A stretch of 64,000 bases of DNA from JAVVXB01 sp036651815 (GCA_036651815.1 JAVVXB010000009.1:31658-95657); one strand, 5' to 3'; shown: positions 8,394-17,654, counted from the stretch's first letter. Notes: generated by a model not told the origin, from the letters alone. Program-made: numbers and translations.

Positions 8394-9485
8394 ATGCACC
8401 TCAATTCAATTTCAAAGATGCAACGCAGTCCCATCCAAAGATGGCTTCGTGATACGCTTATCACTGTCGGCATCCTTACCGCAGCAATCGTTCTGTGTGT
8501 GTTGCTCGTCATGATTGATGACGTACATCATGGCGATGCCTATGTCTCCATGGTATTTATTCTGGCGGTTCTGCTGACCTCCCGTTTTACAGACGGCTAT
8601 CCTTATGGCATAATCGCTTCTCTCGTCAGTGTTTTGGCTGTCAACTATTTTTTCACGTATCCCTATTGGGCATTCAATTTTTCTTTACCGGGATATCCCA
8701 TCACTATTATCTGCATGTTGGGTGTTTCTATCACCACCAGCATGCTTACTTCCAGAATCAAGCAGCAGGAATACCTGCATTATGAAACCGAGTGTGAAAA
8801 GATGCGCGCCAATCTGCTGCGCGCGGTTTCCCACGATCTGCGTACACCACTGACCTCCATCCTCGGTGCCAACTCCGCCATCATGGAAAACGACGATGTG
8901 CTAACCAAGCAACAACGCATGCAACTGTTGCACGATGTAAATGAAGACGCTCAGTGGCTCATCCGCATGGTCGAAAATCTACTGACCATCACGCGCATTC
9001 AGCAGGATCAGTCCGTAGAAATTGTCAAGACGCCCGAAGCCACCGAGGAAGTCGTTGCGGAAGCTGTTCATAAATTTCACAAACGCTTTCCCGAAGTCGT
9101 CATTGCCGTTTCTGTGCCGGACGCATTGTTGATTTGCCCGATGGATGCAATTCTCATTGAACAGGTTTTGATTAATCTGCTTGAAAATGCTGTGCTGCAT
9201 GCCTACGGAGCAACGAGCATCGCGCTGTCCGTCACCACGCAAGGGGAAGATGCTGTTTTTTCCGTCACCGACAATGGCTGCGGATTGACGAAGGATCAGC
9301 TTTGCGCTAGTTCGAAAGGAATATTATTCGCCCCTGAGCGCCAAGGCGACGGCAAGAAAAACATGGGAATCGGGTTATCCGTCTGCAATACGATCGTCCA
9401 GGCGCACGGCGGTATTTTTCAATTAGAAAATCGAGCCAGCGGAGGGGCGATCTTCCGTTTCAAATTACCTTTGAAAGAGGCGTAA
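8394..9485 (+). CDS. Sensor histidine kinase resembling the C-terminal half of KdpD
   Basis: Membrane kinase of 363 residues. Three or four membrane spans of the DUF4118 type (residues about 20-110), the dimerisation/phosphoacceptor motif RAVSHDLRTPLTS (about 141-153), N-box NLLENAVLHA and the ATP-lid motifs DNGCGL and GIGLSVC follow in order. KdpD of other bacteria has in addition a large N-terminal sensor domain and a USP domain; both are absent, so this is a short KdpD-like kinase. ATG 8394 has the SD AAGGAAA and lies downstream of a TATAAT; an upstream frame extension to 8244 crosses that promoter. No kdpFABC genes lie nearby, so the signal is unknown. Confidence 0.85.
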   Translation: MHLNSISKMQRSPIQRWLRDTLITVGILTAAIVLCVLLVMIDDVHHGDAYVSMVFILAVLLTSRFTDGYPYGIIASLVSVLAVNYFFTYPYWAFNFSLPGYPITIICMLGVSITTSMLTSRIKQQEYLHYETECEKMRANLLRAVSHDLRTPLTSILGANSAIMENDDVLTKQQRMQLLHDVNEDAQWLIRMVENLLTITRIQQDQSVEIVKTPEATEEVVAEAVHKFHKRFPEVVIAVSVPDALLICPMDAILIEQVLINLLENAVLHAYGATSIALSVTTQGEDAVFSVTDNGCGLTKDQLCASSKGILFAPERQGDGKKNMGIGLSVCNTIVQAHGGIFQLENRASGGAIFRFKLPLKEA

Positions 9486-9487
9486 AT

Positions 9488-10195
9488 ATGGCAAACTGCG
9501 ATCGCATTTTGGTTGTGGAGGACGAAGCAAACATCATCGGTTTTATGTCAGCTATTCTCACCGCCAACAATTATGAGGTGATTAAAGCCGTTACGGGTTC
9601 TGAGTCGTTGATGATGATCACCTCGTATTGTCCGGATCTCGTCATTTTGGATCTTGGTCTGCCGGACACCGATGGACTTAATATTCTTAAATCCATGCGG
9701 GAATGGTCGCAGATCCCCATCATCGTGGTATCTGCCCGCTCGCATGAAAAAGACAAGGTATCTGCATTGGATCTCGGTGCGGACGATTATGTCACCAAGC
9801 CGTTTTCCACAGGTGAACTGTTGGCGCGGGTACGCACGGCACTACGGCACAAAAACCAAAAAGAAACCATCCTCACCGCTTCTCTGGATGGAATTTTTCG
9901 CTGTGATGATTTACTCATTGATTACACAAAACGGCGCGTATTTCTAAAGGGTGAAGAAATTCGGCTTACACAGATTGAATACCGGATTGCCGCCTTACTC
10001 TCTCAATACGCGGGCCGCGTGCTGACCTATGACTTTCTTCTCAAAAACGTGTGGGGTCCTAACTCCTCCTTCGACAATCAAATTCTGCGCGTCAACATGG
10101 CCAACATCCGCCGCAAAATTGAACAAAACCCCGCCGCGCCTAAATATATTTTTACGGAAATTGGCGTCGGCTATCGAATGGCAGAATGCGACTAG
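9488..10195 (+). CDS. Response regulator, OmpR/KdpE type
   Basis: A 235-residue DNA-binding regulator, partner of the kinase that ends 2 bases upstream. The receiver domain (about 5-118) has the acidic pair in VVEDEAN, the phosphoacceptor Asp in VILDLGLPDTDG and the conserved Lys in DDYVTKPF. The C-terminal winged helix ends in the typical GVGYRM. It resembles KdpE, but no potassium ATPase operon is adjacent, so its target genes are unknown. The divergent oadB unit and the downstream uracil permease are the nearest candidates. Confidence 0.9.
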   Translation: MANCDRILVVEDEANIIGFMSAILTANNYEVIKAVTGSESLMMITSYCPDLVILDLGLPDTDGLNILKSMREWSQIPIIVVSARSHEKDKVSALDLGADDYVTKPFSTGELLARVRTALRHKNQKETILTASLDGIFRCDDLLIDYTKRRVFLKGEEIRLTQIEYRIAALLSQYAGRVLTYDFLLKNVWGPNSSFDNQILRVNMANIRRKIEQNPAAPKYIFTEIGVGYRMAECD

Positions 10196-10409
10196 AAAAT
10201 ATTTTTTTTAATTTCTGCGCGGTTTATGCCCATCTTTTCTCGTCAATGGCCGCGCAAAATCGTTAAAATAGTCGCGTCATTTTATGTGTTGCCAACATCG
10301 AAGCGGAAAAAATACGCTGATTTAATGCGTTTTAGTGCAATAATCCTGCTCAAATGGAATGACATTATAAATTCTTTATACAAAACGACACTTTTTTAAC
10401 AGCAATTTG

Positions 10410-10444
10410 CATCCCCTGTCCTGCATACTGTGTAGGGGGGGATG
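10410..10444 (+). promoter_or_regulatory. Hairpin in the uraA leader region
   Basis: CATCCCC at 10410-10416 pairs with GGGGATG at 10438-10444, followed by a T-rich stretch (TCTTTCTATTTTGTTT). It could be an attenuator for the permease or a terminator for the preceding regulator gene. The rest of 10196-10490 is A+T-rich and holds an inverted repeat (TGCGCGG/CCGCGCA, about 10216-10256). I see no purine or PyrR-type riboswitch core. Confidence 0.35.
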
Positions 10445-10506
10445 TCTTTCTATTTTGTTTCCCTCAGCAGATCTGAACATACAAATATTTGGAGGAGGTA
10501 TCAATC

Positions 10507-11886
10507 ATGTCAAACGACAACAAGGCAACAGGTTACCTACCGGATGAACGGCCGCCATTTTGGAAACTCCTGCTGTATGCTGTGCAACAGATTATCGTCA
10601 TGTTCCCCGCAACCATCCTAGTTGCACTGATCACAGGGTTCCATCTGTCCACGACCATCTTTGCCAGCGGTCTTGCCACGTTAGGATTCCTGTTTGTTAC
10701 CGGAAGAAAAATTCCTCTGTACTACGGTTCCAGTTTTGCATACCTGTCCGCCATTATCGGGTTATCCGGCGGCGTTGAGTTTGGGCAGGTTCTGCCAGAC
10801 GCCACAATTTCCGTTGTGCAGTTCGGCATTATGGCATCCGGTCTTGTCTCCATTGTCGCAGGTCTGATTGTTAGACGATTTGGCCGGGAAGCCATTGAAA
10901 AAGTGCTGCCTCCCACAATCACGGGACCGGTAGCCATCATCATCGGACTGACGCTTGCAGGCAATGCGCTGACCGACGCTGCACCGGCTGCGGGCGGCAC
11001 GGGCATTACTGCCACGAACTTCGTCTGGGTAGTATCCTTAGTCACATTGCTGGCCACCATCTTGTTCTCCGTCTACCTCAAAGGTGTATGGGGTCAGATT
11101 CCGCTTCTATTGGGACCGATCGCAGGTTGTCTGGTTGCAGGTGGAATTCTACTTTTCACCGACCAGTCGATGTTCCGTGCCCTGCCTCCTGCAGCGTACA
11201 GCGGAACACCCCTGATCCCCGGGTTCCTCTCCTTACCGCACTTTACCCTGCCAATGCCCAGTTGGGCCGCCGTGCTGGCGATTATGCCCATTGCCATCGC
11301 CACCATCCCTGAATCCACGGCGCATGTGTTCCAGCTGGATATCTACGTCAACAATCTGGCTAAGAAAAAGAAGACCGGCAAAACCTATGATATTGGCGAT
11401 CGTCTCGGTTCGAACCTCATCGGCGACGGCATTGGCGACATCATCTCCGCAGCCATCGGCGGTCCCGCCGGCACCAACTATGGTGAAAATATTAGCGCCA
11501 TGGCCATCACCCGCGTATTTTCCGTCCCGGTATTGATGACAGCAGCCATCGTTGCCATGGTATTGGCATGCGTTACGCCATTGGTCAACGTGATTTACGC
11601 CATTCCTCAAGCCGTTATCGGCGGTATCGAGATCTATCTGTTTGGCGCAATCGCAGCTCAGGGCATCGCGATCATGATTGAAAGAAAAGCCGACATGTTT
11701 GATTCCAAGAACATTGCAGTCATCGCGGTCATCATGATCATTGGCATCGGTGGACAATACGCATTTGGCGGTAGCATTCCGTTCTTTGGTCTGAAAGTAC
11801 CCTGCGTCGCGGGTGCCGCGGTTGCAGGTATTTTGCTCAATCTTCTCCTGTCAATCGGAAAGAAGCGCACCACTTCCGAAGATTGA
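10507..11886 (+). CDS. uraA: Uracil permease, NCS2 family
   Basis: Nucleobase:cation symporter of about 459 residues with 12 to 14 membrane segments. The motif TNYGENISAMAITRV near residue 318 closely matches the TTYGENIGVMAITRV signature of the UraA/PyrP uracil branch, rather than the xanthine branch. The start at 10507 is decided by GGAGGAGG 8 bases upstream; a frame extension to 10489 would include that site. It is a single gene closed by a very strong terminator. Uracil specificity is inferred from the motif. Confidence 0.88.
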   Translation: MSNDNKATGYLPDERPPFWKLLLYAVQQIIVMFPATILVALITGFHLSTTIFASGLATLGFLFVTGRKIPLYYGSSFAYLSAIIGLSGGVEFGQVLPDATISVVQFGIMASGLVSIVAGLIVRRFGREAIEKVLPPTITGPVAIIIGLTLAGNALTDAAPAAGGTGITATNFVWVVSLVTLLATILFSVYLKGVWGQIPLLLGPIAGCLVAGGILLFTDQSMFRALPPAAYSGTPLIPGFLSLPHFTLPMPSWAAVLAIMPIAIATIPESTAHVFQLDIYVNNLAKKKKTGKTYDIGDRLGSNLIGDGIGDIISAAIGGPAGTNYGENISAMAITRVFSVPVLMTAAIVAMVLACVTPLVNVIYAIPQAVIGGIEIYLFGAIAAQGIAIMIERKADMFDSKNIAVIAVIMIIGIGGQYAFGGSIPFFGLKVPCVAGAAVAGILLNLLLSIGKKRTTSED

Positions 11887-11931
11887 TTCTGGAGATGGCA
11901 AACTACCTCCTAATTAGGTTCTCCATTCCCA

Positions 11932-11973
11932 AGAACAATGCCCGGCAGCAAATAAGCTGCCGGGCATTGTTCT
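11932..11973 (+). terminator. Strong hairpin terminator after uraA
   Basis: Perfect 18-base arms (AGAACAATGCCCGGCAGC and its complement) around the loop AAATAA. The right arm ends in TTGTTCT with only a short T-rich tail, and the symmetry would allow action on both strands. Confidence 0.8.
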
Positions 11974-12294
11974 ATCCCTCATTGCCACAGAACATTGAAA
12001 TGTCAGACCCATTCCTGTACAATAGACGCTAGACGTATTTTCAAAGGAAGAATTTAGAAATTTGAGTGGCTTTTTGTCCGTACAAGCGATAAATTCATAG
12101 GTTTGCTGACAGTCGTTAATGGCGTCGAAACACTGGAGTGGCCAAAATGATACCGATTTGTTAGCGGTAATTCATGGAACCGACATGCAGCAGCAAAAAT
12201 AGATACCGAAACTGCTTTTCGAGAGAATTGCGAAACACATGCACATGTGAACACTACGTTTTACAAAGCGCATTTCAGGAAAGGACCATGAGCA
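11974..12294. other. Intergenic stretch before the esterase gene
   Basis: About 320 bases with no credible gene. The only clear signal is the SD AGGAAAGG about 10 bases before the esterase ATG. Confidence 0.4.
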
Positions 12295-12870
12295 ATGAAA
12301 GTCATCTGCCTCGGTGACAGCCTCACCTATGGCTTCGGTGTCCTGCGCAACCAAGTTTGGACGACGCTTTCCGCCGAACAAACCGGTTTCGAAATCATTA
12401 ATGCAGGCATCAACGGCGATACGACCAGTGGCATGCTGGCACGGTTCGCGCAGGACGTTGCTCAACCGCATTCTGACACCGTGCTAATTATGGGCGGTAT
12501 CAATGACCATATCGCCGGTTGTCCAGCCGGCGTGATGCAGTCAAACGTCATGGCCATGGTGCAGCAAGCAAGTGCGCTGGGCATCCAGCCAATCATTGGG
12601 CTGCCAATTCCCGTCTGCACGGAATTGCTACCGCCAAATTGGGCATCGCTTTGGCGGCTGAGGGGAGCGGATGCAGAATTATCTACCTATCTGAATTGGC
12701 TGCCTATTTTTGCGCAAGCTTTTTCCATTCCTTTGATTGATTTTAGACAGCCGTTTTTCGCTGCCGCCCAGAGCACGCTTTCTCAGCTCTATCTTGATGG
12801 CATCCATCCAACGCCATTCGGTCACAAGCTGATGGCAAAAACCTTCATTTCTTCAATCCTTATGCTTTGA
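12295..12870 (+). CDS. GDSL/SGNH esterase, TesA-like
   Basis: A small cytoplasmic ester hydrolase of 191 residues. All SGNH blocks are visible: the nucleophile Ser in GDSLTYG (residues 7-13), Gly in NAGINGDTT, Asn in GGIND (about 67-71) and the catalytic Asp and His in DGIHPTPFGH (about 170-179). No signal peptide is present. The substrate (lysophospholipid, thioester or acetylated sugar) cannot be told from sequence. It stands alone, followed by transposase debris on the opposite strand. Confidence 0.88.
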   Translation: MKVICLGDSLTYGFGVLRNQVWTTLSAEQTGFEIINAGINGDTTSGMLARFAQDVAQPHSDTVLIMGGINDHIAGCPAGVMQSNVMAMVQQASALGIQPIIGLPIPVCTELLPPNWASLWRLRGADAELSTYLNWLPIFAQAFSIPLIDFRQPFFAAAQSTLSQLYLDGIHPTPFGHKLMAKTFISSILML

Positions 12871-13176
12871 TCCATCAAGCAGCTGCAAATTTGGCCGGAA
12901 AAGCAGCGGCCTCAGGCTGTGGCATTCGGTGCTTGTTCTTCACAAAAATGAAAGCCAATGAATTTGCGCATGGCACAACTATCGTAGATCGCGTCTTCAA
13001 AGCCTTCGAACGAAAGATTGAATCACGGCTTGCAGCAGAACCATCCGCAACATCTTTTTGATCCCCATTGGCGGACGTTCCCGTTTGCCATTTAGGCAAT
13101 AGGGGCCGAATTAGCGCAATCAATCATCCCATGGAATAATCCCATTCATGACATCCACAAATTGTTCCCGCTTCAT
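12871..13176 (-). pseudogene. Remnant of an IS5-family transposase, N-terminal part
   Basis: Read leftward from ATG 13176 the frame gives MKREQFVDVMNGIIPWDD. After frameshifts come RPPMGIKKMLRMVLLQA and GFEDAIYDSCAMRKFIGFHF, then EEQAPNATA. These match in order the N-terminal region of IS5-group transposases (RMYLLQNWFNLSDEG..AIYDSYAMRxFxGI). At least two frameshifts and internal stops show it is dead. The catalytic DDE half is missing. Confidence 0.75.
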
Positions 13177-13278
13177 CGTTTTTCCCTTGTGCGATACTCA
13201 ATATCCGAAACCATCAGCAGATACAACGCCTGCGCTCACTTTTTTCTATGATTCCATGAATTACAATGCTTGATTTCA

Positions 13279-13437
13279 TCAGCGAGACCTTAGCTCTTTC
13301 TTGAGCGTCGCAAAGAAGGACTTCTTTCTCGCGTTATCATAGCAACATCCGGTTCGTTCCATGCTCTGACGTGCAGCGTACTTTTGTAATGCTCCTCTGA
13401 AAACTCGGCTTGTGTACGAACTGTCGAAGTGACTATG
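13279..13437 (-). pseudogene. Remnant of an IS3-family transposase (OrfB catalytic end)
   Basis: Fifty-two codons read leftward contain HSHFDSSYTS, QSMERTGCCYDNA and KSFFATLKKEL. These match the IS3 OrfB core HSDxGSQYTS..QSMSRxGxCYDNAxxESFFxxLKxEL. Both catalytic acids seen in this stretch are lost (Asp to His in HSH, Glu to Lys in KSFF), and a stop follows, so it is inactive. Confidence 0.8.
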
Positions 13438-13441
13438 TAGC

Positions 13442-13459
13442 GTCTATTGAATAATAGAC
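13442..13459. repeat. Short perfect inverted repeat
   Basis: GTCTATT and AATAGAC around GAAT, between the IS3 remnant and the end of mfd. It may be leftover IS end sequence or a weak terminator; there is no T run. Confidence 0.35.
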
Positions 13460-13497
13460 ACTAATTGAACCCGCAAACTCCTCTTTTGAAATACGTC

Positions 13498-16400
13498 TTA
13501 TGCATCCAGCACCGTACAGCGCATCACCTGATGCAAAAACTCCGGCATCGCTGTGGCAAGGGTCTGTGCATCCACGTTCTTCTGCTTAACCCGAATGCCA
13601 GGCGGCTCCGTGGCAATCAGCTGTGCGCCCTGCATTCTGCTGATGGCTGCAATGAGCCTACCGCCATCGATGCGAGCCTCCCCATCAAATCTCAGCACAG
13701 CCTCACCATCCCGCACGGTAACGGCTTGGATAAAGCCCCGCGCAGCATAGGCTTTGATCAGCGCAATGCGCATGAGATTTTCAACAGCCTCCGGCGGTTC
13801 TCCATAGCGGTCAATCAATTCCTCCGTCACATCCAGCAATGCATCACGCCCGTCGATATCCGCAATTCTCCGGTACACCTTCAGCCGCTGCATCTCGGAA
13901 TGAATATAGGTATGCGGAATATGCGCATCCAGTGGAATATCCACCGTCGGGTCCACCGCGGGCGGCAATTCCTTACCTTGGGCTTCATCCACCGCCTGCC
14001 GAACAAGCTTTGTATAGTATTCATAACCCACGTCGCTGATATGGCCATGCTGCTCCGCGCCTAGCAGGCTGCCCGCGCCACGAATTTCCAAGTCACGCAT
14101 AGCCAACTGAAACCCTGCACCAAATTGGGTAAATTCCCGGATAGCCATGAGGCGCTTAGCCGCCTTTTCATTCATGGTTCTGTTCGCTTGTACCGTGAAG
14201 TATGCATAGCCAAGGCGGTTACTGCGCCCTACACGGCCACGCAGCTGATACAATTGTGCAAGCCCCATCCGGTCGGCATCGATGACCACCAACGTATTGA
14301 CGTTGGCAATATCCAATCCACTTTCAATGATGGTTGAGCACAGCAGCACATCTGCCTGATTCTGCATAAACTCCAGCATGGCATTTTCAAGCTGCGTCTC
14401 CGCCATCTGCCCGTGCGCCATGATAATCCGCACCTCCGGCACCAGCTTTTCAATCCGCCGCGCCATGCTTTCCATCGTCTGCACATGGTTGGAAACCACA
14501 TAGGTCTGTCCGCCTCGCGCCATCTCGCGGGAAATGGCGTCGGTCAGCAGTGCATCCGTATATTCCAGCACAAAGGTCTGCACCGGATAACGCTCCTCCG
14601 GCGGCGTCTCAATGACGCTGATATCCCGAATGCCGGAGAGCGACATGTTCAGCGTGCGCGGGATGGGCGTTGCCGTCAGCGTCAGTACATCCACAGTTTT
14701 TTTGAGTTCCTTCATCTGCTCCTTATGATTGACACCAAACCGATGCTCCTCGTCAATGATGAGAAGTCCCAGATCTTTAAACTTCAGATCCTTTGCCAGC
14801 AGCGAATGCGTTCCCACCAGAATGTCAATGTCCCCATCAGCAGTGCGCTTTTTGATCTGAATCCGCTCTTTTGCCTGTTGAAAACGCGATAGGCACGCAG
14901 CCTTGATCGGGAAATCAGAGAATCGTGACACAATGGTATTGTAGTGTTGTTGAGCCAGGATCGTGGTCGGCACTAGAATCGCCACCTGTTTGCTATCCTG
15001 CACCGCTTTGAACGCCGCCCGCATGGCAACCTCCGTCTTTCCATAGCCCACGTCCCCGCAGAGCAGCCGATCCATCGGCCGGCTTTTTTCCATATCCGCC
15101 TTAATATCCGCTATACTCTGAATCTGATCGGGTGTTTCCTCATAGGGAAAGCGATCCTCAAATTGCTTTTGCCACGCAGTGTCCGCCGCAAAAGCATGTC
15201 CCTTCTCCCCTGCCCGCGCGGCATATAGTGCGGCAAGATCAACCGCCAGTTTTTTAGCTGCTGATTTTGCCTTGCTCACACGGTTTTCCCAATCCACACC
15301 ACCAAGTTTGCTCAGCGAAGGCAGCGTCTCCTCGTCTCCGCCACCAATATATTTTTGAATGCGATCAAGCTGATCGGTCGGGATATACAGCCGGTCGCCA
15401 CCCTTGTATTCGATGAGCAGATAATCCCGGGTATTGCCCTGCACCGTCAACGGCTCTACCTTGACAAAACGGCCGATGCCATGAGCCTCATGCACAATAT
15501 AATCCCCGACATTCAGTTCTGAAAACAGCAGATGGTTCTTGCGCTTTATACCCCTGATCCCACGTTCCTGTTTACCAAACAGTTCATATTCCGCAAGCGC
15601 GGTGACTTTCAACGTTGGATACGCAAATCCCTGCCCCAGCCGCACCTCATAGATAACCGATGAGCCTGCCTGCGGCAGCCGCGTCATCGTCTTGAGTACC
15701 GGCAGTTCCACGCCATGGTCCGTAAGCGCCGTCTGTACCCGTTCGGCAAACTCCCCGGCAAAGATCAGTATGGTTTCACCATTCGTCTGCGCACGGGTTA
15801 CGTCACGTGCAAGTTCATCAAAATTGCCGAGATATTGGGCGGCATTGCGTGCAGGAAACTGCACGACTTCGCGGGGTGAAAATGCGGGATGTGTACGCGA
15901 GAGCGCATAGGTCAGCAGTGTGCGGGGCGTATCCAGTTTCTCCATGGTTTCGGATGCACTTCTGAGCAACTTTACCTGCTCCGGCGCCCCTTCTCCGCGC
16001 TCCAGCATCGCAGAAACCAGCTCGCAAAAACGAGTCTGCTCCGTGCGCGCCGCCTCATCCACCATCAGCGCCTCATCAATGAGCAGAATTGCGTCCTTGG
16101 GCAGATAATCTAATACGGTTTCGGTCTTGGAAAATAGCAGCGGCAACAGTACATCCCCGCCAGAGCAGGCCATTCCCTGTTCCCAAGCCGATTTCTGCTC
16201 CGAAAATCCGATTTTCCCATCGATCTTCTGCAGCGCGCGCTGGATACCCTCCGGCGACTGCGGCGTCTCAAAAGCAGGTGGCAGTGACAGTAGTTGCACC
16301 TGCTCAATGGCACGTTGCGTCACGGGATCAAACGTGCGCATTTGGTCGATTTCATCCCCAAAAAACTCAATGCGCACCGGGTAACGTTCCTGCATGGGAT

Positions 16401-16953
16401 ACACATCCACAAGATCGCCTCGCGCGGCAACCTGCCCACGACCTTCCACCAACTCCACCCGTTCATATCCTGCCCGCGTCAACCGTTCCAGCAACGCACG
16501 CGGCTCCAGTGCTTCACCGGTATGAATATCGATAATTTGTTCAGCGAAAGCACGCTTTGGCGCCAACGCCTGCATCGCGGCTGCCGCTGAACAGGCCACA
16601 ACCGCCCGTTCATTGCGCACCAGCAACGTCAGCGCCTGTATACGATCCGACTCGCGCTCGCCGGATGCGGCGCGCACATAGGTCAGCGGTGTTTCACGTG
16701 GCAGCAATAGCGCCGTCTCAACGCCCATCAGCCTTGCATCATCCCGCAATTTTACCGCATTCGTATCCGTGGCAGTCATCACAAGCACCGTGTGGGCACG
16801 GCTCAGTGCCGCCGCCAGATGTGCACGGTGCGCCGCAGGCAGACCAAATACCGCAACCGGGCCTTTGCCCCCCTCCAGCGCTTCCTGTATGCGCCGGAAC
16901 TCTGTTGCGGAATCCAGTATGTTCAGTATAGAGTTGTCAAGAGTATGCGTGAT
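13498..16953 (-). CDS. mfd: Transcription-repair coupling factor Mfd
   Basis: ATP-driven translocase that removes RNA polymerase stalled at DNA lesions and recruits UvrA. The UvrB-like N-terminal modules, RNA-polymerase interaction region (KGGDRLYIPTDQLDRI), helicase motifs GDVGYGKTEVAMRAAF and DEEHRFG, the TRG-type region and the C-terminal domain are all present. The frame reaches about 1151 residues, the usual length, only if it is extended 55 codons upstream of GTG 16788. That extension encodes a conserved Mfd start (EALEGGKGPVAVFG) but has no ATG, GTG or TTG. GAGG six bases before ATC 16953 makes ATC the best candidate start. It is the second gene after pth, 37 bases downstream. Confidence 0.92.
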   Translation of the reverse strand: MTHTLDNSILNILDSATEFRRIQEALEGGKGPVAVFGLPAAHRAHLAAALSRAHTVLVMTATDTNAVKLRDDARLMGVETALLLPRETPLTYVRAASGERESDRIQALTLLVRNERAVVACSAAAAMQALAPKRAFAEQIIDIHTGEALEPRALLERLTRAGYERVELVEGRGQVAARGDLVDVYPMQERYPVRIEFFGDEIDQMRTFDPVTQRAIEQVQLLSLPPAFETPQSPEGIQRALQKIDGKIGFSEQKSAWEQGMACSGGDVLLPLLFSKTETVLDYLPKDAILLIDEALMVDEAARTEQTRFCELVSAMLERGEGAPEQVKLLRSASETMEKLDTPRTLLTYALSRTHPAFSPREVVQFPARNAAQYLGNFDELARDVTRAQTNGETILIFAGEFAERVQTALTDHGVELPVLKTMTRLPQAGSSVIYEVRLGQGFAYPTLKVTALAEYELFGKQERGIRGIKRKNHLLFSELNVGDYIVHEAHGIGRFVKVEPLTVQGNTRDYLLIEYKGGDRLYIPTDQLDRIQKYIGGGDEETLPSLSKLGGVDWENRVSKAKSAAKKLAVDLAALYAARAGEKGHAFAADTAWQKQFEDRFPYEETPDQIQSIADIKADMEKSRPMDRLLCGDVGYGKTEVAMRAAFKAVQDSKQVAILVPTTILAQQHYNTIVSRFSDFPIKAACLSRFQQAKERIQIKKRTADGDIDILVGTHSLLAKDLKFKDLGLLIIDEEHRFGVNHKEQMKELKKTVDVLTLTATPIPRTLNMSLSGIRDISVIETPPEERYPVQTFVLEYTDALLTDAISREMARGGQTYVVSNHVQTMESMARRIEKLVPEVRIIMAHGQMAETQLENAMLEFMQNQADVLLCSTIIESGLDIANVNTLVVIDADRMGLAQLYQLRGRVGRSNRLGYAYFTVQANRTMNEKAAKRLMAIREFTQFGAGFQLAMRDLEIRGAGSLLGAEQHGHISDVGYEYYTKLVRQAVDEAQGKELPPAVDPTVDIPLDAHIPHTYIHSEMQRLKVYRRIADIDGRDALLDVTEELIDRYGEPPEAVENLMRIALIKAYAARGFIQAVTVRDGEAVLRFDGEARIDGGRLIAAISRMQGAQLIATEPPGIRVKQKNVDAQTLATAMPEFLHQVMRCTVLDA

Positions 16954-16990
16954 GGATCACCTCAAATTTCAGAACCTGCACAGCATCAAA

Positions 16991-17581
16991 CTATTCTTTG
17001 CTGCCAGTTCCTTGATGTTTTTTGTTGTATTTCGCCTGTGCATCTGCAATTCGACCCGCTAGGATCATTTTTACTGCATCGGCAGCCGCGTCAAACGCAT
17101 CTGAAAGCTGTGCTTGTTCCGCCTTGCTGGGCTTTTTGAGCACATAGTCCTTGAGCGCATCGCCTTGGTTGCTGCCAACCCCAATGCGTACGCGGGGAAA
17201 CTGATCGCTGCCCACGCAGGCAAGCACGGATCGCATGCCATTGTGCGTACCCGCACTGCCACTGCTACGAATACGAAGCCCGCCCACCGGCAGGTCAATA
17301 TCATCGTAGAGTACAATCAGATTTTCCGGCGGCACCTTGTAAAAGTGCAAAATCGACTGCACACAGTCGCCGGATAGATTCATGTACGTTGTAGGCTTGA
17401 CGAGGATCACCCGTTGCCCATTTTGATTTCCTTCGCCATATAAGCCGGAAAAGCCACGCTTGTTAAACCGGACGCCCATGCACTCCGCAAGACGTTCGAC
17501 AGCTTGGAAACCGGCGTTATGGCGTGTTTTTCGATAGATCAGCCCGGGATTTCCCAAGCCCACAATCATATAAATTTCCAT
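16991..17581 (-). CDS. pth: Peptidyl-tRNA hydrolase
   Basis: Releases peptides from prematurely dropped peptidyl-tRNA. The 196 residues match the family. Catalytic and binding residues are visible: Asn in VGLGNPG, His in KTRHNAGF, Asn in TTYMNLSG, Asp in YDDIDLPVG and Asn in SAGTHNGMRS. The start at ATG 17581 has a weak SD; ATG 17569 (MIVGLG) is the alternative and fits many family members. It is the first gene of a pth-mfd operon, a common Firmicute arrangement. Confidence 0.93.
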   Translation of the reverse strand: MEIYMIVGLGNPGLIYRKTRHNAGFQAVERLAECMGVRFNKRGFSGLYGEGNQNGQRVILVKPTTYMNLSGDCVQSILHFYKVPPENLIVLYDDIDLPVGGLRIRSSGSAGTHNGMRSVLACVGSDQFPRVRIGVGSNQGDALKDYVLKKPSKAEQAQLSDAFDAAADAVKMILAGRIADAQAKYNKKHQGTGSKE

Positions 17582-17611
17582 AGTCTTTTATTTTATCATT
17601 GAAATGCGCTC

Positions 17612-17641
17612 TTGACAACCACTCTGTTTTTATGATAAAAT
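17612..17641 (+). promoter_or_regulatory. Promoter of the T-box/metG transcript
   Basis: TTGACA at 17612-17617, an 18-base spacer and TAAAAT at 17636-17641. The expected start of transcription is about 10 bases before the first T-box stem. Confidence 0.7.
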
Positions 17642-17654
17642 GCGCACATTCTAT

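Noticed and set aside
10196..10506. Purine or PyrR-type riboswitch before the nucleobase permease
   Set aside because: I could not find the conserved core sequences of either; only a simple hairpin is present.
12021..13448. An 11-base inverted match (AATAGACGCTA at 12021, complement at 13438) that could frame a composite element around the esterase gene
   Set aside because: An 11-base match within 1.4 kb is not rare, no target-site duplication is visible, and the transposase pieces inside belong to two different IS families.
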